Shown here one piece after another: positions 24,619 to 33,266 of a stretch of 42,409 nucleotides of DNA. Numbering within the stretch: position 1 is the stretch's first letter; every line of letters starts with the position of its first letter. A program made the translations under genes and the position numbers. Under the pieces are notes generated by a model, which was given only the letters and a program-made list of their open reading frames with translations, searched no databases and had not been told where the DNA came from. The stretch is from an uncultured Mycoplasmatota bacterium (GTDB lineage: Bacteria > Bacillota_I > Bacilli_A > RF39 > UBA660), in the NCBI GenBank assembly GCA_900542735.1, contig UQOS01000008.1:1-42409 (forward strand), in the 5' to 3' direction.

Positions 24619-24874
24619 ATTTCATTTCTTCTAACTCAGTTGTTAAAGCTGGATAATATTCAATAATATCAGAAAAATGACAATTTAAGAAATTACAGAT
24701 TCTAGCTAAAACAATAATATCTAATTTTGTAAGTTCTCCATTAATAATTCTTTGAATTACTTTAAAATCAGTATTTGTTTCTCTCATAAGTTTATTCTTA
24801 CTAATATTTTTATTTCTTAATATATCATTTAATTTAAATAAGTAATAACCATCTTCAATATTAACTTTTACCAT
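24617..24874 (-). CDS. Small XRE-type HTH regulator
   Basis: I set the start at the ATG ending at 24874 (MVKVNIEDGYYLFKL), because AGGAAG lies seven bases before it; an ATG further upstream has no such site. The 85-residue protein is one helix-turn-helix domain: LFKLNDILRNKNISKNKLMRE, then FKVIQRIINGELTKLDIIVL and a helix ARICNFLNCHFSDIIEY. This is the short HTH_26/XRE type often used as an autoregulator. The divergent gene at 24973 and the palindromes between them suggest it represses both. No toxin-like partner is recognised. Confidence 0.82.
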   Translation of the reverse strand: MVKVNIEDGYYLFKLNDILRNKNISKNKLMRETNTDFKVIQRIINGELTKLDIIVLARICNFLNCHFSDIIEYYPALTTELEEMK

Positions 24875-24888
24875 TACAACACTTCCTA

Positions 24889-24903
24889 TGGTAAATTTTA
24901 CCA
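24889..24903. promoter_or_regulatory. Probable operator 1 of the XRE-like regulator
   Basis: TGGTAAATTTTACCA is an odd palindrome (GGTAAA-T-TTTACC) over the TGgTAAAAT extended -10 of the minus-strand regulator gene. Its TGGTWA...ACCA core is echoed by operator 2. Confidence 0.55.
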
Positions 24904-24917
24904 ATTAAACTAGTTTA

Positions 24918-24946
24918 TTGACTATTGGTTGTATAACCATTATAAT
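24918..24946 (+). promoter_or_regulatory. Promoter with embedded operator 2 for the gene at 24973
   Basis: TTGACT (24918-24923), 17 bases, TATAAT (24941-24946). The spacer contains the palindrome TGGTT-GTAT-AACCA (24926-24939), which shares its half-site with operator 1. A repressor bound here would block RNA polymerase. Confidence 0.65.
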
Positions 24947-24972
24947 AATAATTGAATAAGAAAGGAGTTTAT

Positions 24973-25203
24973 ATGGATCAAGAAATGTGTATGAAAATAG
25001 CTGATGATATCACAAATAAACTAATCAAGCTATGTAGAACAAAAAAAGTCAAAAATAAAACCATTTTACAAGTCTACAGTGAATTATTAGAAGAAAAATA
25101 TAAAGATTATCACTATGATATCTTATCTTATATTCCTGGAAGATTAGCAGTAAAAGGTTATGAAATTGTAAACGCTAATTATTTTGCATTAAAAAAATAT
25201 TAG
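24973..25203 (+). CDS. Small uncharacterised protein divergent from the XRE regulator
   Basis: ATG 24973 follows AAAGGAG by five bases and has a strong operator-bearing promoter; a TTG at 24952 has no site. The 76-residue, basic and helical product (MDQEMCMKIADDITNKLIKL...) has no membrane helix. The C-terminal LSYIPGRLAVKGYEIVNANYF looks like part of a small folded domain. I do not recognise it. Tight control by a divergent repressor is the only hint to its role. Confidence 0.6.
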   Translation: MDQEMCMKIADDITNKLIKLCRTKKVKNKTILQVYSELLEEKYKDYHYDILSYIPGRLAVKGYEIVNANYFALKKY

Positions 25204-25226
25204 GCAAGTTTTTGTCTAATATTTTT
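25193..25226. terminator. Bidirectional terminator between convergent genes
   Basis: AAAAATATTAG (25193-25203) is perfectly complementary to CTAATATTTTT (25216-25226). It serves the gene ending at 25203 (+) and that ending at 25200 (-), whose stops overlap. Confidence 0.85.
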
Positions 25227-25775
25227 TGTTGCAGTTTCACCTTTAAACATATATTGTTTAACTTTAGGTTTTTCTAATTCTTCTTCTACGGTACTAAAAG
25301 TAGGGTAACCATTTAATGTGAAATTTTCTAAACCCTTTCCTTCATAACGACATTTACGGAAAGCAAGAAGTGTTTCATCATCCATATTTTCTATATAAGA
25401 AACCCAACTATAATACCAAAAATAAAAGTTATCTGTCATATTAACGCTACCATCATCTAATAAACAAGTATCTGTATTAAAACGATTTGTCTGTAAGATA
25501 CAACCATCTAACATACTTTCAACTTTTTTTAAACTTTCGTCGTCTTTAATGATGTAAGATGCCATTTTAGCTTTTTCTAGGAAATATTTAGCTGTTTCGG
25601 TATCGCCAATATTTTTATAATTATCAGCTAGTTTTTGGTAATATTCTCTATTACGGTAATTACTTAAAAGTTCATAATAACGATTAACCTCTAAAAATAC
25701 TTGAACTTCTGAAACCTTCTCTAAATAATCCATATTTGGTACTGCTTTTTTACTACTACTGCTTTTACTTAACAT
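25200..25775 (-). CDS. Uncharacterised cytosolic protein
   Basis: The 191-residue protein begins with a Ser/Lys-rich tail (MLSKSSSSKKA), followed by helices with a repeat-like feel (YYQKLADNYKNIGDTETAKYFLEKAKMA, split here as YYQKLADNYKNIGDTE and AKYFLEKAKMA) that resemble one TPR unit. A Trp/Tyr-rich part follows (NFYFWYYSWVSYIENMDDE). No signal peptide or membrane helix is seen and no family is recognised. It has AAGGAGAG before its ATG, a good promoter, and a terminator-like hairpin in its leader. Confidence 0.65.
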   Translation of the reverse strand: MLSKSSSSKKAVPNMDYLEKVSEVQVFLEVNRYYELLSNYRNREYYQKLADNYKNIGDTETAKYFLEKAKMASYIIKDDESLKKVESMLDGCILQTNRFNTDTCLLDDGSVNMTDNFYFWYYSWVSYIENMDDETLLAFRKCRYEGKGLENFTLNGYPTFSTVEEELEKPKVKQYMFKGETATKNIRQKLA

Positions 25776-25798
25776 AAAATCTCTCCTTCATAAAAAAT

Positions 25799-25821
25799 AG
25801 AAGCACTATATAAGTACTTCT
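25799..25821 (-). promoter_or_regulatory. Terminator-like hairpin in the leader of the 25775 gene
   Basis: On the minus strand AGAAGTACT and AGTGCTTCT form a stem with one mismatch, followed by ATTTTTTAT and then the ribosome binding site. It lies between promoter and gene, where a terminator would act as an attenuator. Confidence 0.45.
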
Positions 25822-25834
25822 TACAACGGCTATA

Positions 25835-25863
25835 AATATAACACTAAAACATCGAAAAGTCAA
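25835..25863 (-). promoter_or_regulatory. Promoter of the 25775 gene
   Basis: On the minus strand: TTGACT (25863-25858), 17 bases, TATATT (25840-25835). Transcription would begin near 25828 and run through the hairpin at 25799-25821. Confidence 0.6.
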
Positions 25864-26185
25864 CTATTTTATGGCAATTGCCTAGAAATTTAAAAAATAA
25901 TGAAGACACTTATAAAATAAGCATGAATTAAATAATAATATTATTTTGAAAATGAAAACTTTATAGTAAAAGTCCCTAAAATTCTATATATTTCAAAAAA
26001 GAATAGAAATCATAATATAGATAATATTTCGAGAGTAGATATTTTAATTAATAAAACTTTGCTTAGCAAAGATAACAGAAATTTGGTACAATAAAGTTAA
26101 GAAATTAATTATAATGAAACTAAAATTCTTAACTATTTTAATTTTATTATAATTAGTAGTAATAAAAATGGCAGTAGGAGAAAAA
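25864..26185. other. AT-rich gap before the transporter gene
   Basis: No gene is seen. Small hairpins occur at 26057-26071 (CTTTGC-TTA-GCAAAG) and 26096-26133 (GTTAAGAA/TTCTTAAC with a long loop). I find no convincing promoter for the downstream gene. Confidence 0.5.
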
Positions 26186-27334
26186 ATGAAAAGATTATTA
26201 AGAATTGGTTTTGATATATTTATAACTTCGTTTACATCAATAATATCTTGGTTTTTAATTGGAATAATTATTGATAAAAATTTAACTAATGTTTTTTCTT
26301 TAACATACCCATTACAGTGCCTTATGGGAATTATTGTTTCAATATTTGGTGTTGGAGCAAATATATGTGTACATAAAGATGAGAACAAAAATGCAGCAGA
26401 TAATGGAATTTTTTTAGGATTAATCATAAGTTGTGTTATTTTTGGATTTATTGCAATAAATTCAAAATATTATATTAATTTTATGAACATGAAAGAAGAT
26501 ACATATCTAACTTTTTGCAATTATTCGATTATTCAAATTTTATTACAAACTATATTACAGTTAGTTATAACAAAACTATACTATTTGGAACAAAATAAGC
26601 AAGCTAATTTGGTTGTGATTTTGTTTAATACAATAAACTTTTTTACATTAATAATAACAGCGCTAGTAAGCAATAATCAACTAATAACATCACTAGTAAC
26701 TTTACTGGTGTTACTAGTGTTTGACTTAATCTTATTATTCAAATATATTGATAAAATAGATTTTAAATTAAATTTAAAGAACTGTTTTAAATATGACGCT
26801 GTTTCTTGTTCTATTAGTATTATGTTTTTCATAATATATTTATTTGGTTTTAGCAATTCATTTTCTTTTGGAGAAAAGTATGCTATAGCTATAACATTTA
26901 CAACATTAGTAACGGATATACAATGGGATATGTATAGTGCAATTAAAACAGTTGCAAAAATAGATATTGTAAAGAAAAAATTTGATTATACATATCATTT
27001 TAAAAACGCTTTAAAGTTTATACTTATCCTAGTAGCATCAGTTCTATTAATGAGTATTATCATGTATCCAGTTTATAAACCTCAAATAACGATAGTTTCA
27101 ATTTTTATACTATTACATTTATATGATTTTTTAATAACGCCATTTAAAAATATAAAAATTTGCTATTTAGAACTGGAACAATCAACAGTTAAAACTACTG
27201 TCAATACAATAATTGCATATATTTTGAGAATAATAATTTCATTCTTGCCAACACCATTTTGTACTGTTTTTGGTCAAGTTTGTTCTTCCACATATGAATT
27301 TATATATGCAAATATTGCTTATAAAAAAGTATGA
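26186..27334 (+). CDS. MOP-superfamily (MatE-like) membrane transporter
   Basis: ATG 26186 (MKRLLRIGFDIF) is preceded by TAGGAG at five bases; the ATG at 26168 has no site. The 382-residue protein has about ten to twelve hydrophobic helices with few charges, an N-terminal amphipathic start, and paired halves as in MatE multidrug exporters and oligosaccharide flippases. The early segment PLQCLMGIIVSIFGVGANI resembles the glycine-containing first repeat of MatE proteins. The substrate is unknown. It is shorter than the usual ~450 residues. It lies just before murG, but a gap and murG's own promoter separate them. Confidence 0.6.
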   Translation: MKRLLRIGFDIFITSFTSIISWFLIGIIIDKNLTNVFSLTYPLQCLMGIIVSIFGVGANICVHKDENKNAADNGIFLGLIISCVIFGFIAINSKYYINFMNMKEDTYLTFCNYSIIQILLQTILQLVITKLYYLEQNKQANLVVILFNTINFFTLIITALVSNNQLITSLVTLLVLLVFDLILLFKYIDKIDFKLNLKNCFKYDAVSCSISIMFFIIYLFGFSNSFSFGEKYAIAITFTTLVTDIQWDMYSAIKTVAKIDIVKKKFDYTYHFKNALKFILILVASVLLMSIIMYPVYKPQITIVSIFILLHLYDFLITPFKNIKICYLELEQSTVKTTVNTIIAYILRIIISFLPTPFCTVFGQVCSSTYEFIYANIAYKKV

Positions 27335-27532
27335 AAGAAAAATTAATGACTTTCGCATCATTGCTTTTATGGATAATGTAATTTAGACTTTTCTAAAATA
27401 AATTTATAAATATGATAAAATTACTTTCTAACGATTGTCATACAAATATTTTGACACATTATTCAATGAAAGCAGATAAAAATACTTTTTCTGTCATATA
27501 ATTATGGTATAATGTAGATGGATGTGAAAGAA

Positions 27533-28639
27533 ATGAGAATTATAGTAAGTGCTGGAGGTACAGGAGGACATATTTATCCTGCCTTAGCGATTATTCATAA
27601 AATTAAAGAAAAAGAACCAAATAGTGAGATTCTCTATATTGGTACCAAAGATAGAATGGAATCTACGATTATTCCTAATCAAAATATTCCTTATTTTTCT
27701 ATTGACATGAAAGGACTTAACAGAAAAAATCCTTTTAAAAATATAAGTGTTTTAAAAAACTATGCTAAAAACATTAAAATATTAAAAAAAGAAATCAAGA
27801 GATTTAATCCAGATATCGTAATTGGAGTAGGAGGTTATGTAACTGCTCCCGTTATTTATAGTGCGAAGAAACTAGGGTATAAGACATTCATTCACGAACA
27901 GAATTCAATACCAGGTTTATCAAATAAATTCTTATCTCACTATGCAGATAAAATTGGAGTAAGTTTAATAGATTCCATTTCTTATTTTCCAAAAGAAAAA
28001 GTAGTATATACAGGAAATCCTAGAAGTGAAGAAGCTTATTATGCAAAAGAAATTTCTAAAAAAGAATTAGGTCTTTCTTTAAGTAATACTAAAAAATTAG
28101 TTTTAATCGTAATGGGTTCTTTAGGTTCTACTACTATGAATCAAAAATTAAAAGATACTTTACCACTATTTAAAAATAAAGACTATGAAGTTGTGTTTGT
28201 TACTGGAAAAGGGTATTATGAAGAATATAAAAAAGTAGTAACACCATCAAATGTAAAAATTGTTTCTTATTTAGATAATATGACTCAGGTATTAAAGAAA
28301 ACAGATTTGATAGTTTCTCGTGCTGGAGCTAGTAGTATTGCTGAAATTACAGTTTTAGGAATTCCTAATATTTTAATTCCTAGTCCTTATGTAACTCATA
28401 ATCATCAATTTAAAAATGCAAAAAGTCTTGAGAAAAACCAAGCAACTGTTATAATAGAAGAAGAAAGTTATGATAAAGAAGTATTAGTAAACACTATTGA
28501 TAATATTTTAAATGATCCAATAAGATATCAAGAATTTCATAAAAATGTTAGTAAAATGGGTGTAAAAGATAGTGCTACTAAGATATACAAAATACTAAGA
28601 AATTTAATAGATGGTGATAAAAATGACAGAATTAATTGA
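27533..28639 (+). CDS. murG: UDP-GlcNAc:lipid I N-acetylglucosaminyltransferase
   Basis: The start at 27533 (MRIIVSAGGTGGHIYPA) agrees with the family. An ATG at 27518 lies too close to the TATAAT (27508-27513) to be on the transcript. The 368-residue GT28 enzyme has the N-terminal GGTGGH loop, DIVIGVGGYVTAP, TFIHEQNSIPGLSNK, and the C-terminal UDP-binding SRAGASSIAEI and PYVTHNHQFKNA. It makes lipid II at the inner membrane face. The ribosome binding site is weak (GAAAG). Its 3' end overlaps murB. Confidence 0.95.
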   Translation: MRIIVSAGGTGGHIYPALAIIHKIKEKEPNSEILYIGTKDRMESTIIPNQNIPYFSIDMKGLNRKNPFKNISVLKNYAKNIKILKKEIKRFNPDIVIGVGGYVTAPVIYSAKKLGYKTFIHEQNSIPGLSNKFLSHYADKIGVSLIDSISYFPKEKVVYTGNPRSEEAYYAKEISKKELGLSLSNTKKLVLIVMGSLGSTTMNQKLKDTLPLFKNKDYEVVFVTGKGYYEEYKKVVTPSNVKIVSYLDNMTQVLKKTDLIVSRAGASSIAEITVLGIPNILIPSPYVTHNHQFKNAKSLEKNQATVIIEEESYDKEVLVNTIDNILNDPIRYQEFHKNVSKMGVKDSATKIYKILRNLIDGDKNDRIN

Positions 28640-29528
28640 AGAATTAAAAAAGTTAAATATAGGAAAAATTATCACAGATGTTTCCTTAAAAAACTATACA
28701 ACTTATAAAATTGGTGGTACTGCTAGAGTTATGGTTTTTCCTAAAAATACAGAGTCATTAGTTGTTTTAATAAATAAGTTAAAAGCCTTGAAGATAAAAT
28801 ATATGGTCTTAGGAAATGGTTCTAATGTTTTATTTAGTGATGATATCTATGATGGTGTTATTATTAAATTAGATGAGTTAAAACAAATAGAATTTAAACA
28901 AGATAGAGTAGTAGTAGGAGCAGGAGCTTCTTTAATGAAAGTTGCTTATCAATCATTTAGGCGTGGATTAACTGGTTTAGAGTTTGCAGCAGGAATTCCA
29001 GGCTCTATTGGTGGCGCTATTTATATGAATGCTGGTGCTTATAAAAGTGACATGGGTTATATTGTATCTAGAGTAAAAGTGTTAACTCCTAAAATGACAG
29101 TTATCACGATGGTAAATAAAGAATTAGACTTCCATTATCGTACTTCTTTTTTTAAAAATCATAAAGATTATATTTGTTTAGAAGCAACCATTCAACTTCA
29201 AAAAGGAGAAAAAGAATTAATTGAACAAGTAGTAGCAGATAGAAAGAAAAGAAGATTAGAATCTCAACCATTAGAATACCCATCAGCAGGAAGTGTTTTT
29301 CGTAATCCACCAGATATGTTTGCAGGAAAATTAATTGAGGACTTAGGCTATAAAGGTCTTGTAAAAGGTGGTGCTAAAGTAAGTGAAAAACACGCTAATT
29401 TTATTGTGAATTTTGATCATGCTAAAGCAACTGATGTTAAAGAATTAATAGACTTTTTAAAGCAAGTGGTAAAAGAAAATTATAAAGTTGATTTAATAGT
29501 AGAACAAGAATTTATAAATTGGGAGTAA
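28623..29528 (+). CDS. murB: UDP-N-acetylenolpyruvoylglucosamine reductase
   Basis: ATG 28623 follows GGTGAT; it overlaps the end of murG by 17 bases, which points to coupled translation. The 301-residue FAD enzyme shows NYTTYKIGG and VLGNGSNVLFSD for FAD, EFAAGIPGSIGGAIYMNAGAY, YRTSFF, and the catalytic-Ser segment PSAGSVFRNP. It converts UDP-GlcNAc-enolpyruvate to UDP-MurNAc. The sequence fits the type II MurB of Gram-positives. Confidence 0.95.
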   Translation: MTELIEELKKLNIGKIITDVSLKNYTTYKIGGTARVMVFPKNTESLVVLINKLKALKIKYMVLGNGSNVLFSDDIYDGVIIKLDELKQIEFKQDRVVVGAGASLMKVAYQSFRRGLTGLEFAAGIPGSIGGAIYMNAGAYKSDMGYIVSRVKVLTPKMTVITMVNKELDFHYRTSFFKNHKDYICLEATIQLQKGEKELIEQVVADRKKRRLESQPLEYPSAGSVFRNPPDMFAGKLIEDLGYKGLVKGGAKVSEKHANFIVNFDHAKATDVKELIDFLKQVVKENYKVDLIVEQEFINWE

Positions 29529-29533
29529 TACTT

Positions 29534-30214
29534 ATGGCTAAAAAAGTAAAGAAAAAAATAAGAATTAGAATTTTACCAATTGTAATTATAATATTTATTC
29601 TTACACTATTATCTGGTAGTGTTTATTTACTCTCTTTAATACCAATTAAAAATATTTATATTTCTGGTAATAATTATTTAAAAGATCAGGAAATTATTGA
29701 GTTAGCCAAAATTGAAAATTATCCTAGCTTTTTAAAAACAAGAACGAAAGATATGGAAAAAAATATAAAGAAAAGTCCTTATGTAAAAAGTGTAACGATT
29801 AAGAAAAAAATATTAGGAATAGTAGAGATACAAATAGAAGAATATAATATTTTATTTAGAAAAGAAGAAAATAATAAGATTGTTTTAGAAGATAAAGAAG
29901 AATTAATAGATAATGAAAAGTATCAAGTACCGATATTATTAAACTATATCCCAGATACAAAATATGATAGTTTTATAAAAGGAATGAATCAAGTAACTCC
30001 TAGTATTAAAAATCAAATATCAGAAATTAGATATTATCCTAATACGCAAGATGAAGATCGTTTTTTACTATATATGAATGATGGTAATTATGTATATTTG
30101 ACACTAACGAAATTTAAACAAATTAATTATTATGAAGATGTTTTAGAAAAACTAGATGGTAAAAAAGGAATCCTTTACTTAGATAGTGGTAATCATTTTA
30201 AAATCATGGAGTAA
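29534..30214 (+). CDS. ftsQ: Cell-division protein FtsQ/DivIB
   Basis: ATG 29534 comes eight bases after GGGAG. The 226-residue protein has a very basic cytoplasmic start (AKKVKKKIRIRI), one membrane helix, and a POTRA domain (IPIKNIYISGNNYLKDQEII, ...SPYVKSVTIKKKILGIVEIQI), followed by a beta domain. It scaffolds the septal FtsW-FtsI complex. Its place after murB matches the dcw clusters of Bacillota. A terminator follows. Confidence 0.87.
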   Translation: MAKKVKKKIRIRILPIVIIIFILTLLSGSVYLLSLIPIKNIYISGNNYLKDQEIIELAKIENYPSFLKTRTKDMEKNIKKSPYVKSVTIKKKILGIVEIQIEEYNILFRKEENNKIVLEDKEELIDNEKYQVPILLNYIPDTKYDSFIKGMNQVTPSIKNQISEIRYYPNTQDEDRFLLYMNDGNYVYLTLTKFKQINYYEDVLEKLDGKKGILYLDSGNHFKIME

Positions 30215-30243
30215 AATGCTTAAGTTTTTGAGCATTTTTCTTT
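30213..30243 (+). terminator. Terminator after ftsQ
   Basis: AAAATGCT (30213-30220) pairs with AGCATTTT (30231-30238), followed by a T-rich tail. Confidence 0.8.
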
Positions 30244-30263
30244 TGTTTATGAACTATTTATAG

Positions 30264-30269
30264 TATAAT
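30264..30269 (+). promoter_or_regulatory. -10 of the ruvA-tgt operon
   Basis: TATAAT, 24 bases before the ruvA ATG, with GGAGG between. The -35 (TTTTGT at 17 bases) is poor. No terminator is seen from here to the tgt stop, so the operon may extend to 35993. Confidence 0.5.
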
Positions 30270-30292
30270 ACTAGTAGTTATGGAGGATAGTT

Positions 30293-30853
30293 ATGTATAA
30301 TTATATATTAGGAATGGTAACAGATATAGAAGGTACTTATGTTGTAGTAGAAGCAGGTGGGATAGGTTATCAAGTATATACACCAAATCCTTATTCATTT
30401 GATTTAAATACAACTTATAAAGTATATATTTATCAGTATATTAGAGAAGATGAAAATAGTTTATATGGTTTTAAGTCTAAAGAAGAAAAAGAAATGTTTT
30501 TAAAACTAATTAGTGTAAAAGGATTAGGCCCTAAAATGGCGCTTCCCATTCTAGCAACTGGATCTATTTCTGGTATTATGGACGCTATTGAAAGAGAAAA
30601 TATTTTATATTTAAAGAAATTTCCTAAAATAGGAGATAAAGTAGCAAAACAAATGATATTAGATTTAAAAGGTAAGATTTCAATTTCTGGAGTAGAAGCT
30701 AGTAACAGTACTAGTAGTTATGAAGAATTAATAGAAGTATTAAAGGGATTAGGTTATAAAGAAAAAGAAATCAAAGCAGTAGTTGTAAAAGTAAATCAAG
30801 AATTAAGCTTAGAAGAACAAGTAAAAGAAGCGTTAAAGCTATTACTAAAGTAG
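30293..30853 (+). CDS. ruvA: Holliday-junction DNA-binding subunit RuvA
   Basis: The 186-residue protein has the three RuvA domains: an OB fold (YNYILGMVTDIEGTYVVVEA, HIREDENSLYGF-like YIREDENSLYGF), two helix-hairpin-helix motifs (LISVKGLGPKMALPIL and LKKFPKIGDKVAKQMILDL), and the C-terminal RuvB-contacting helices (SYEELIEVLKGLGYKEKEI). It holds the four-way junction for the RuvB motors. GGAGG precedes its ATG. ruvB is separated from it by one unknown gene. Confidence 0.94.
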   Translation: MYNYILGMVTDIEGTYVVVEAGGIGYQVYTPNPYSFDLNTTYKVYIYQYIREDENSLYGFKSKEEKEMFLKLISVKGLGPKMALPILATGSISGIMDAIERENILYLKKFPKIGDKVAKQMILDLKGKISISGVEASNSTSSYEELIEVLKGLGYKEKEIKAVVVKVNQELSLEEQVKEALKLLLK

Positions 30854-30859
30854 GAAATT

Positions 30860-31642
30860 ATGAACGATAAAGTAGGTTTTATAACTCCAGATAATCAAAA
30901 GATATGGCTTGATTATAGAGAAACTCGTAATTTCTGTATCGATTTATGTTTTTTAGAAGAAAACTATCAAGCATGGTTAGAATTTCAAAAAGATTATACA
31001 TATTTTGAATCTTATTTTGATTTCGTAATACTACACCTAAATTATATTTTTATAAACCCATTATTGAAAGAAAATACATATTTAAAAGGAATAAAAGATA
31101 AAATGTATTTGATAGAAACTACTAGTGATAAGGCTAATTATTCTGATATAACAGAGTTAGTTATCAGAAAAAGAAACGGAGGTAATTATGCTGATTTGGT
31201 TTCCTGCTCTGATAAAAGTTTAAATATGATGAAAATTGATACCAATGCTAAAAGATTAGATAACTGGTTAATAGATCCTAATGGTTATGCACTTATTGAT
31301 AAAAGTAACGAACAATTAGGAAATCATGAAATTACTGCTACTACGATTTTGAATCAATTGTTTTTATTAGATAGTACATTTTATTATTTATGGAAAAAAG
31401 ATTATTATGCAGTTAGTTTTTTAATAGAACATTTTGGCTTTTTAAGAACAACTGCTTACCAAGATTATGGTATAATCATTGGGAATGAAACTATATTATC
31501 AGAAGAATTAGAAAAAATTAAAGATTATTTAATAAATCATTTTAATAGTAGTTTCTATGATTTAGCGAGTGAAAAAATTAATTTGCCATTAGTAAGTCAA
31601 AAATACTATAATAAATTAGATTTGGAAGAAAGGAGAAGATAA
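30860..31642 (+). CDS. Uncharacterised protein between ruvA and ruvB
   Basis: The 260-residue protein is acidic, Tyr/Asn-rich and has no membrane helix or signal. It starts six bases after ruvA and ends one base before the ruvB ATG, so it is translationally linked to both. I see no known motif. The region YALIDKSNEQLGNHEITATT followed by helices could be a mixed alpha/beta domain. Its lodging inside ruvAB suggests a conserved lineage gene, but a recombination role is only a guess. Confidence 0.7.
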   Translation: MNDKVGFITPDNQKIWLDYRETRNFCIDLCFLEENYQAWLEFQKDYTYFESYFDFVILHLNYIFINPLLKENTYLKGIKDKMYLIETTSDKANYSDITELVIRKRNGGNYADLVSCSDKSLNMMKIDTNAKRLDNWLIDPNGYALIDKSNEQLGNHEITATTILNQLFLLDSTFYYLWKKDYYAVSFLIEHFGFLRTTAYQDYGIIIGNETILSEELEKIKDYLINHFNSSFYDLASEKINLPLVSQKYYNKLDLEERRR

Positions 31643-31643
31643 A

Positions 31644-32654
31644 ATGGATGAGAGAATTTTGTCAGGTGAGGAATTAGTAGAAGATGAACAAGTAGAATCA
31701 AGTATTCGTCCACTTTCACTTGATGAATATATTGGACAAGAAGATGTTAAAAAAAATATTAAAGTTTATATAGAAGCAGCCAAAATGAGAAATGAAGCAT
31801 TAGATCATGTATTATTGTATGGACCACCTGGATTAGGAAAAACAACCTTAGCTAATATTATTGCGAATGAATTAGGGGTAAATATTAAAGTGGCAAGTGG
31901 ACCTAGTATTGAGAAATCAGGTGACTTGGCCGCTATATTATCAACACTAGAACCTAATGATGTTTTATTTATTGATGAAATCCATCGTATGCCATCTTAT
32001 ATTGAAGAAATATTGTATCCTGCTATGGAAGACTTTGTTTTAGATATTATGATTGGTGGAGAAGGAAATAGTAGAAGTATTCGTATTAATTTACCACCCT
32101 TTACTTTAGTAGGAGCAACTACTCGTGCTGGAGATTTAACTTCACCATTAAGAGATAGATTTGGTATTATTTCTAAAATGCAATATTATACCATTGATGA
32201 ATTAGTAAAAATTGTAAAGAGAACATCACGTGTATACAATGTACCAATTGAAGATGATGCAGCAGTAGAACTTGCTAGTCGTAGTAGGGGAACACCTCGT
32301 ATTGCAAACCGTCTCTTTAAAAGAGTTAGAGATTTTGCTTTAGTAGAAGGAAATGGCGTTATTAGTTTAGAAATTACAAAAAATGCTTTAGATAGATTAA
32401 AAATAGATGCTAAGGGTTTAGATGATACTGACCATCAATTATTGCTAGCAATTATTAAGAAATTTAATGGTGGACCTGTTGGAATTGAATCTGTTGCTTC
32501 GTCTATTGGTGAAGAAGTAACAACAATTGAAGATGTTTATGAACCGTATTTATTACAGCAAGGATTTTTAAAAAGAACACCACGGGGTAGAGTAGCAACA
32601 CCACTTGCCTATGAACATTTAAAAATAGAGTATCAGAATGATTTGTTTAGTTAA
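31644..32654 (+). CDS. ruvB: Holliday-junction branch-migration ATPase RuvB
   Basis: This is a typical 336-residue AAA+ motor: SIRPLSLDEYIGQEDVKKNI, Walker A YGPPGLGKTTLA (about residue 60), Walker B FIDEIHRM, sensor GATTRAGDLTSPLRDRFGI, and the C-terminal winged helix ending GFLKRTPRGRVAT. It pulls DNA through the RuvA-bound junction. AGGAGA lies before the ATG. Confidence 0.96.
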   Translation: MDERILSGEELVEDEQVESSIRPLSLDEYIGQEDVKKNIKVYIEAAKMRNEALDHVLLYGPPGLGKTTLANIIANELGVNIKVASGPSIEKSGDLAAILSTLEPNDVLFIDEIHRMPSYIEEILYPAMEDFVLDIMIGGEGNSRSIRINLPPFTLVGATTRAGDLTSPLRDRFGIISKMQYYTIDELVKIVKRTSRVYNVPIEDDAAVELASRSRGTPRIANRLFKRVRDFALVEGNGVISLEITKNALDRLKIDAKGLDDTDHQLLLAIIKKFNGGPVGIESVASSIGEEVTTIEDVYEPYLLQQGFLKRTPRGRVATPLAYEHLKIEYQNDLFS

Positions 32655-32688
32655 AAAAGAAAAATAAAAAGAAAAAAGAGGGATTATA

Positions 32689-33252
32689 ATGGAAGAAAGA
32701 TTATTAGATGAATTTAAAAAAGTTTCAGTTGAAGAATTAGTAAATAGAATAAATGAAATAGTAAGAGATAAATTTTCTATTTTAGATGAAGAAAACGATA
32801 TTGAAAAATGGAATCGTGTTCCTAAATTATTACTATTAAGTAGTGATAAAAAGAAACAGGTATTATCTTTTGTGGAATTTATGGATTCTTTATTAATACC
32901 AGTTACCGAAAAAGCAATGTATGTAATTTCGTTATGTGGCTTGTTAGAATATGGAAATCTTAATATGGAAGAATATGATGATGGCAGTTTGTTTACATTA
33001 GCTAGTTTTTATGAAAATAGTACGATAGATGAAATTAAAAACACAATAGCTATCGTTGGTAATAAAGATTTATTATTAGCAGTAAGAAAGAAAACGTTAG
33101 ATATTGATACTAGAAACAAAATTTTAGCAGAAGTAATAACAGATATGAATACGAAAAAAATAACTGTAAATAATAAAAAAGATTTTTCTAAGTTTATGGA
33201 AGATACAATAAATAAGATTAATGAAAAAGATTATTATGATTTAGTAAAATAG
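32689..33252 (+). CDS. Uncharacterised helical protein between ruvB and queA
   Basis: The 187-residue protein is acidic, helical and soluble (MEERLLDEFKKVSVEELVNR...). I recognise no domain. It sits in the same operon with AGGGATTATA before the ATG and 14 bases before queA. It has the base use of its neighbours, so it does not look recently acquired. Confidence 0.65.
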   Translation: MEERLLDEFKKVSVEELVNRINEIVRDKFSILDEENDIEKWNRVPKLLLLSSDKKKQVLSFVEFMDSLLIPVTEKAMYVISLCGLLEYGNLNMEEYDDGSLFTLASFYENSTIDEIKNTIAIVGNKDLLLAVRKKTLDIDTRNKILAEVITDMNTKKITVNNKKDFSKFMEDTINKINEKDYYDLVK

Positions 33253-33266
33253 AAAGAAGTGATTTT

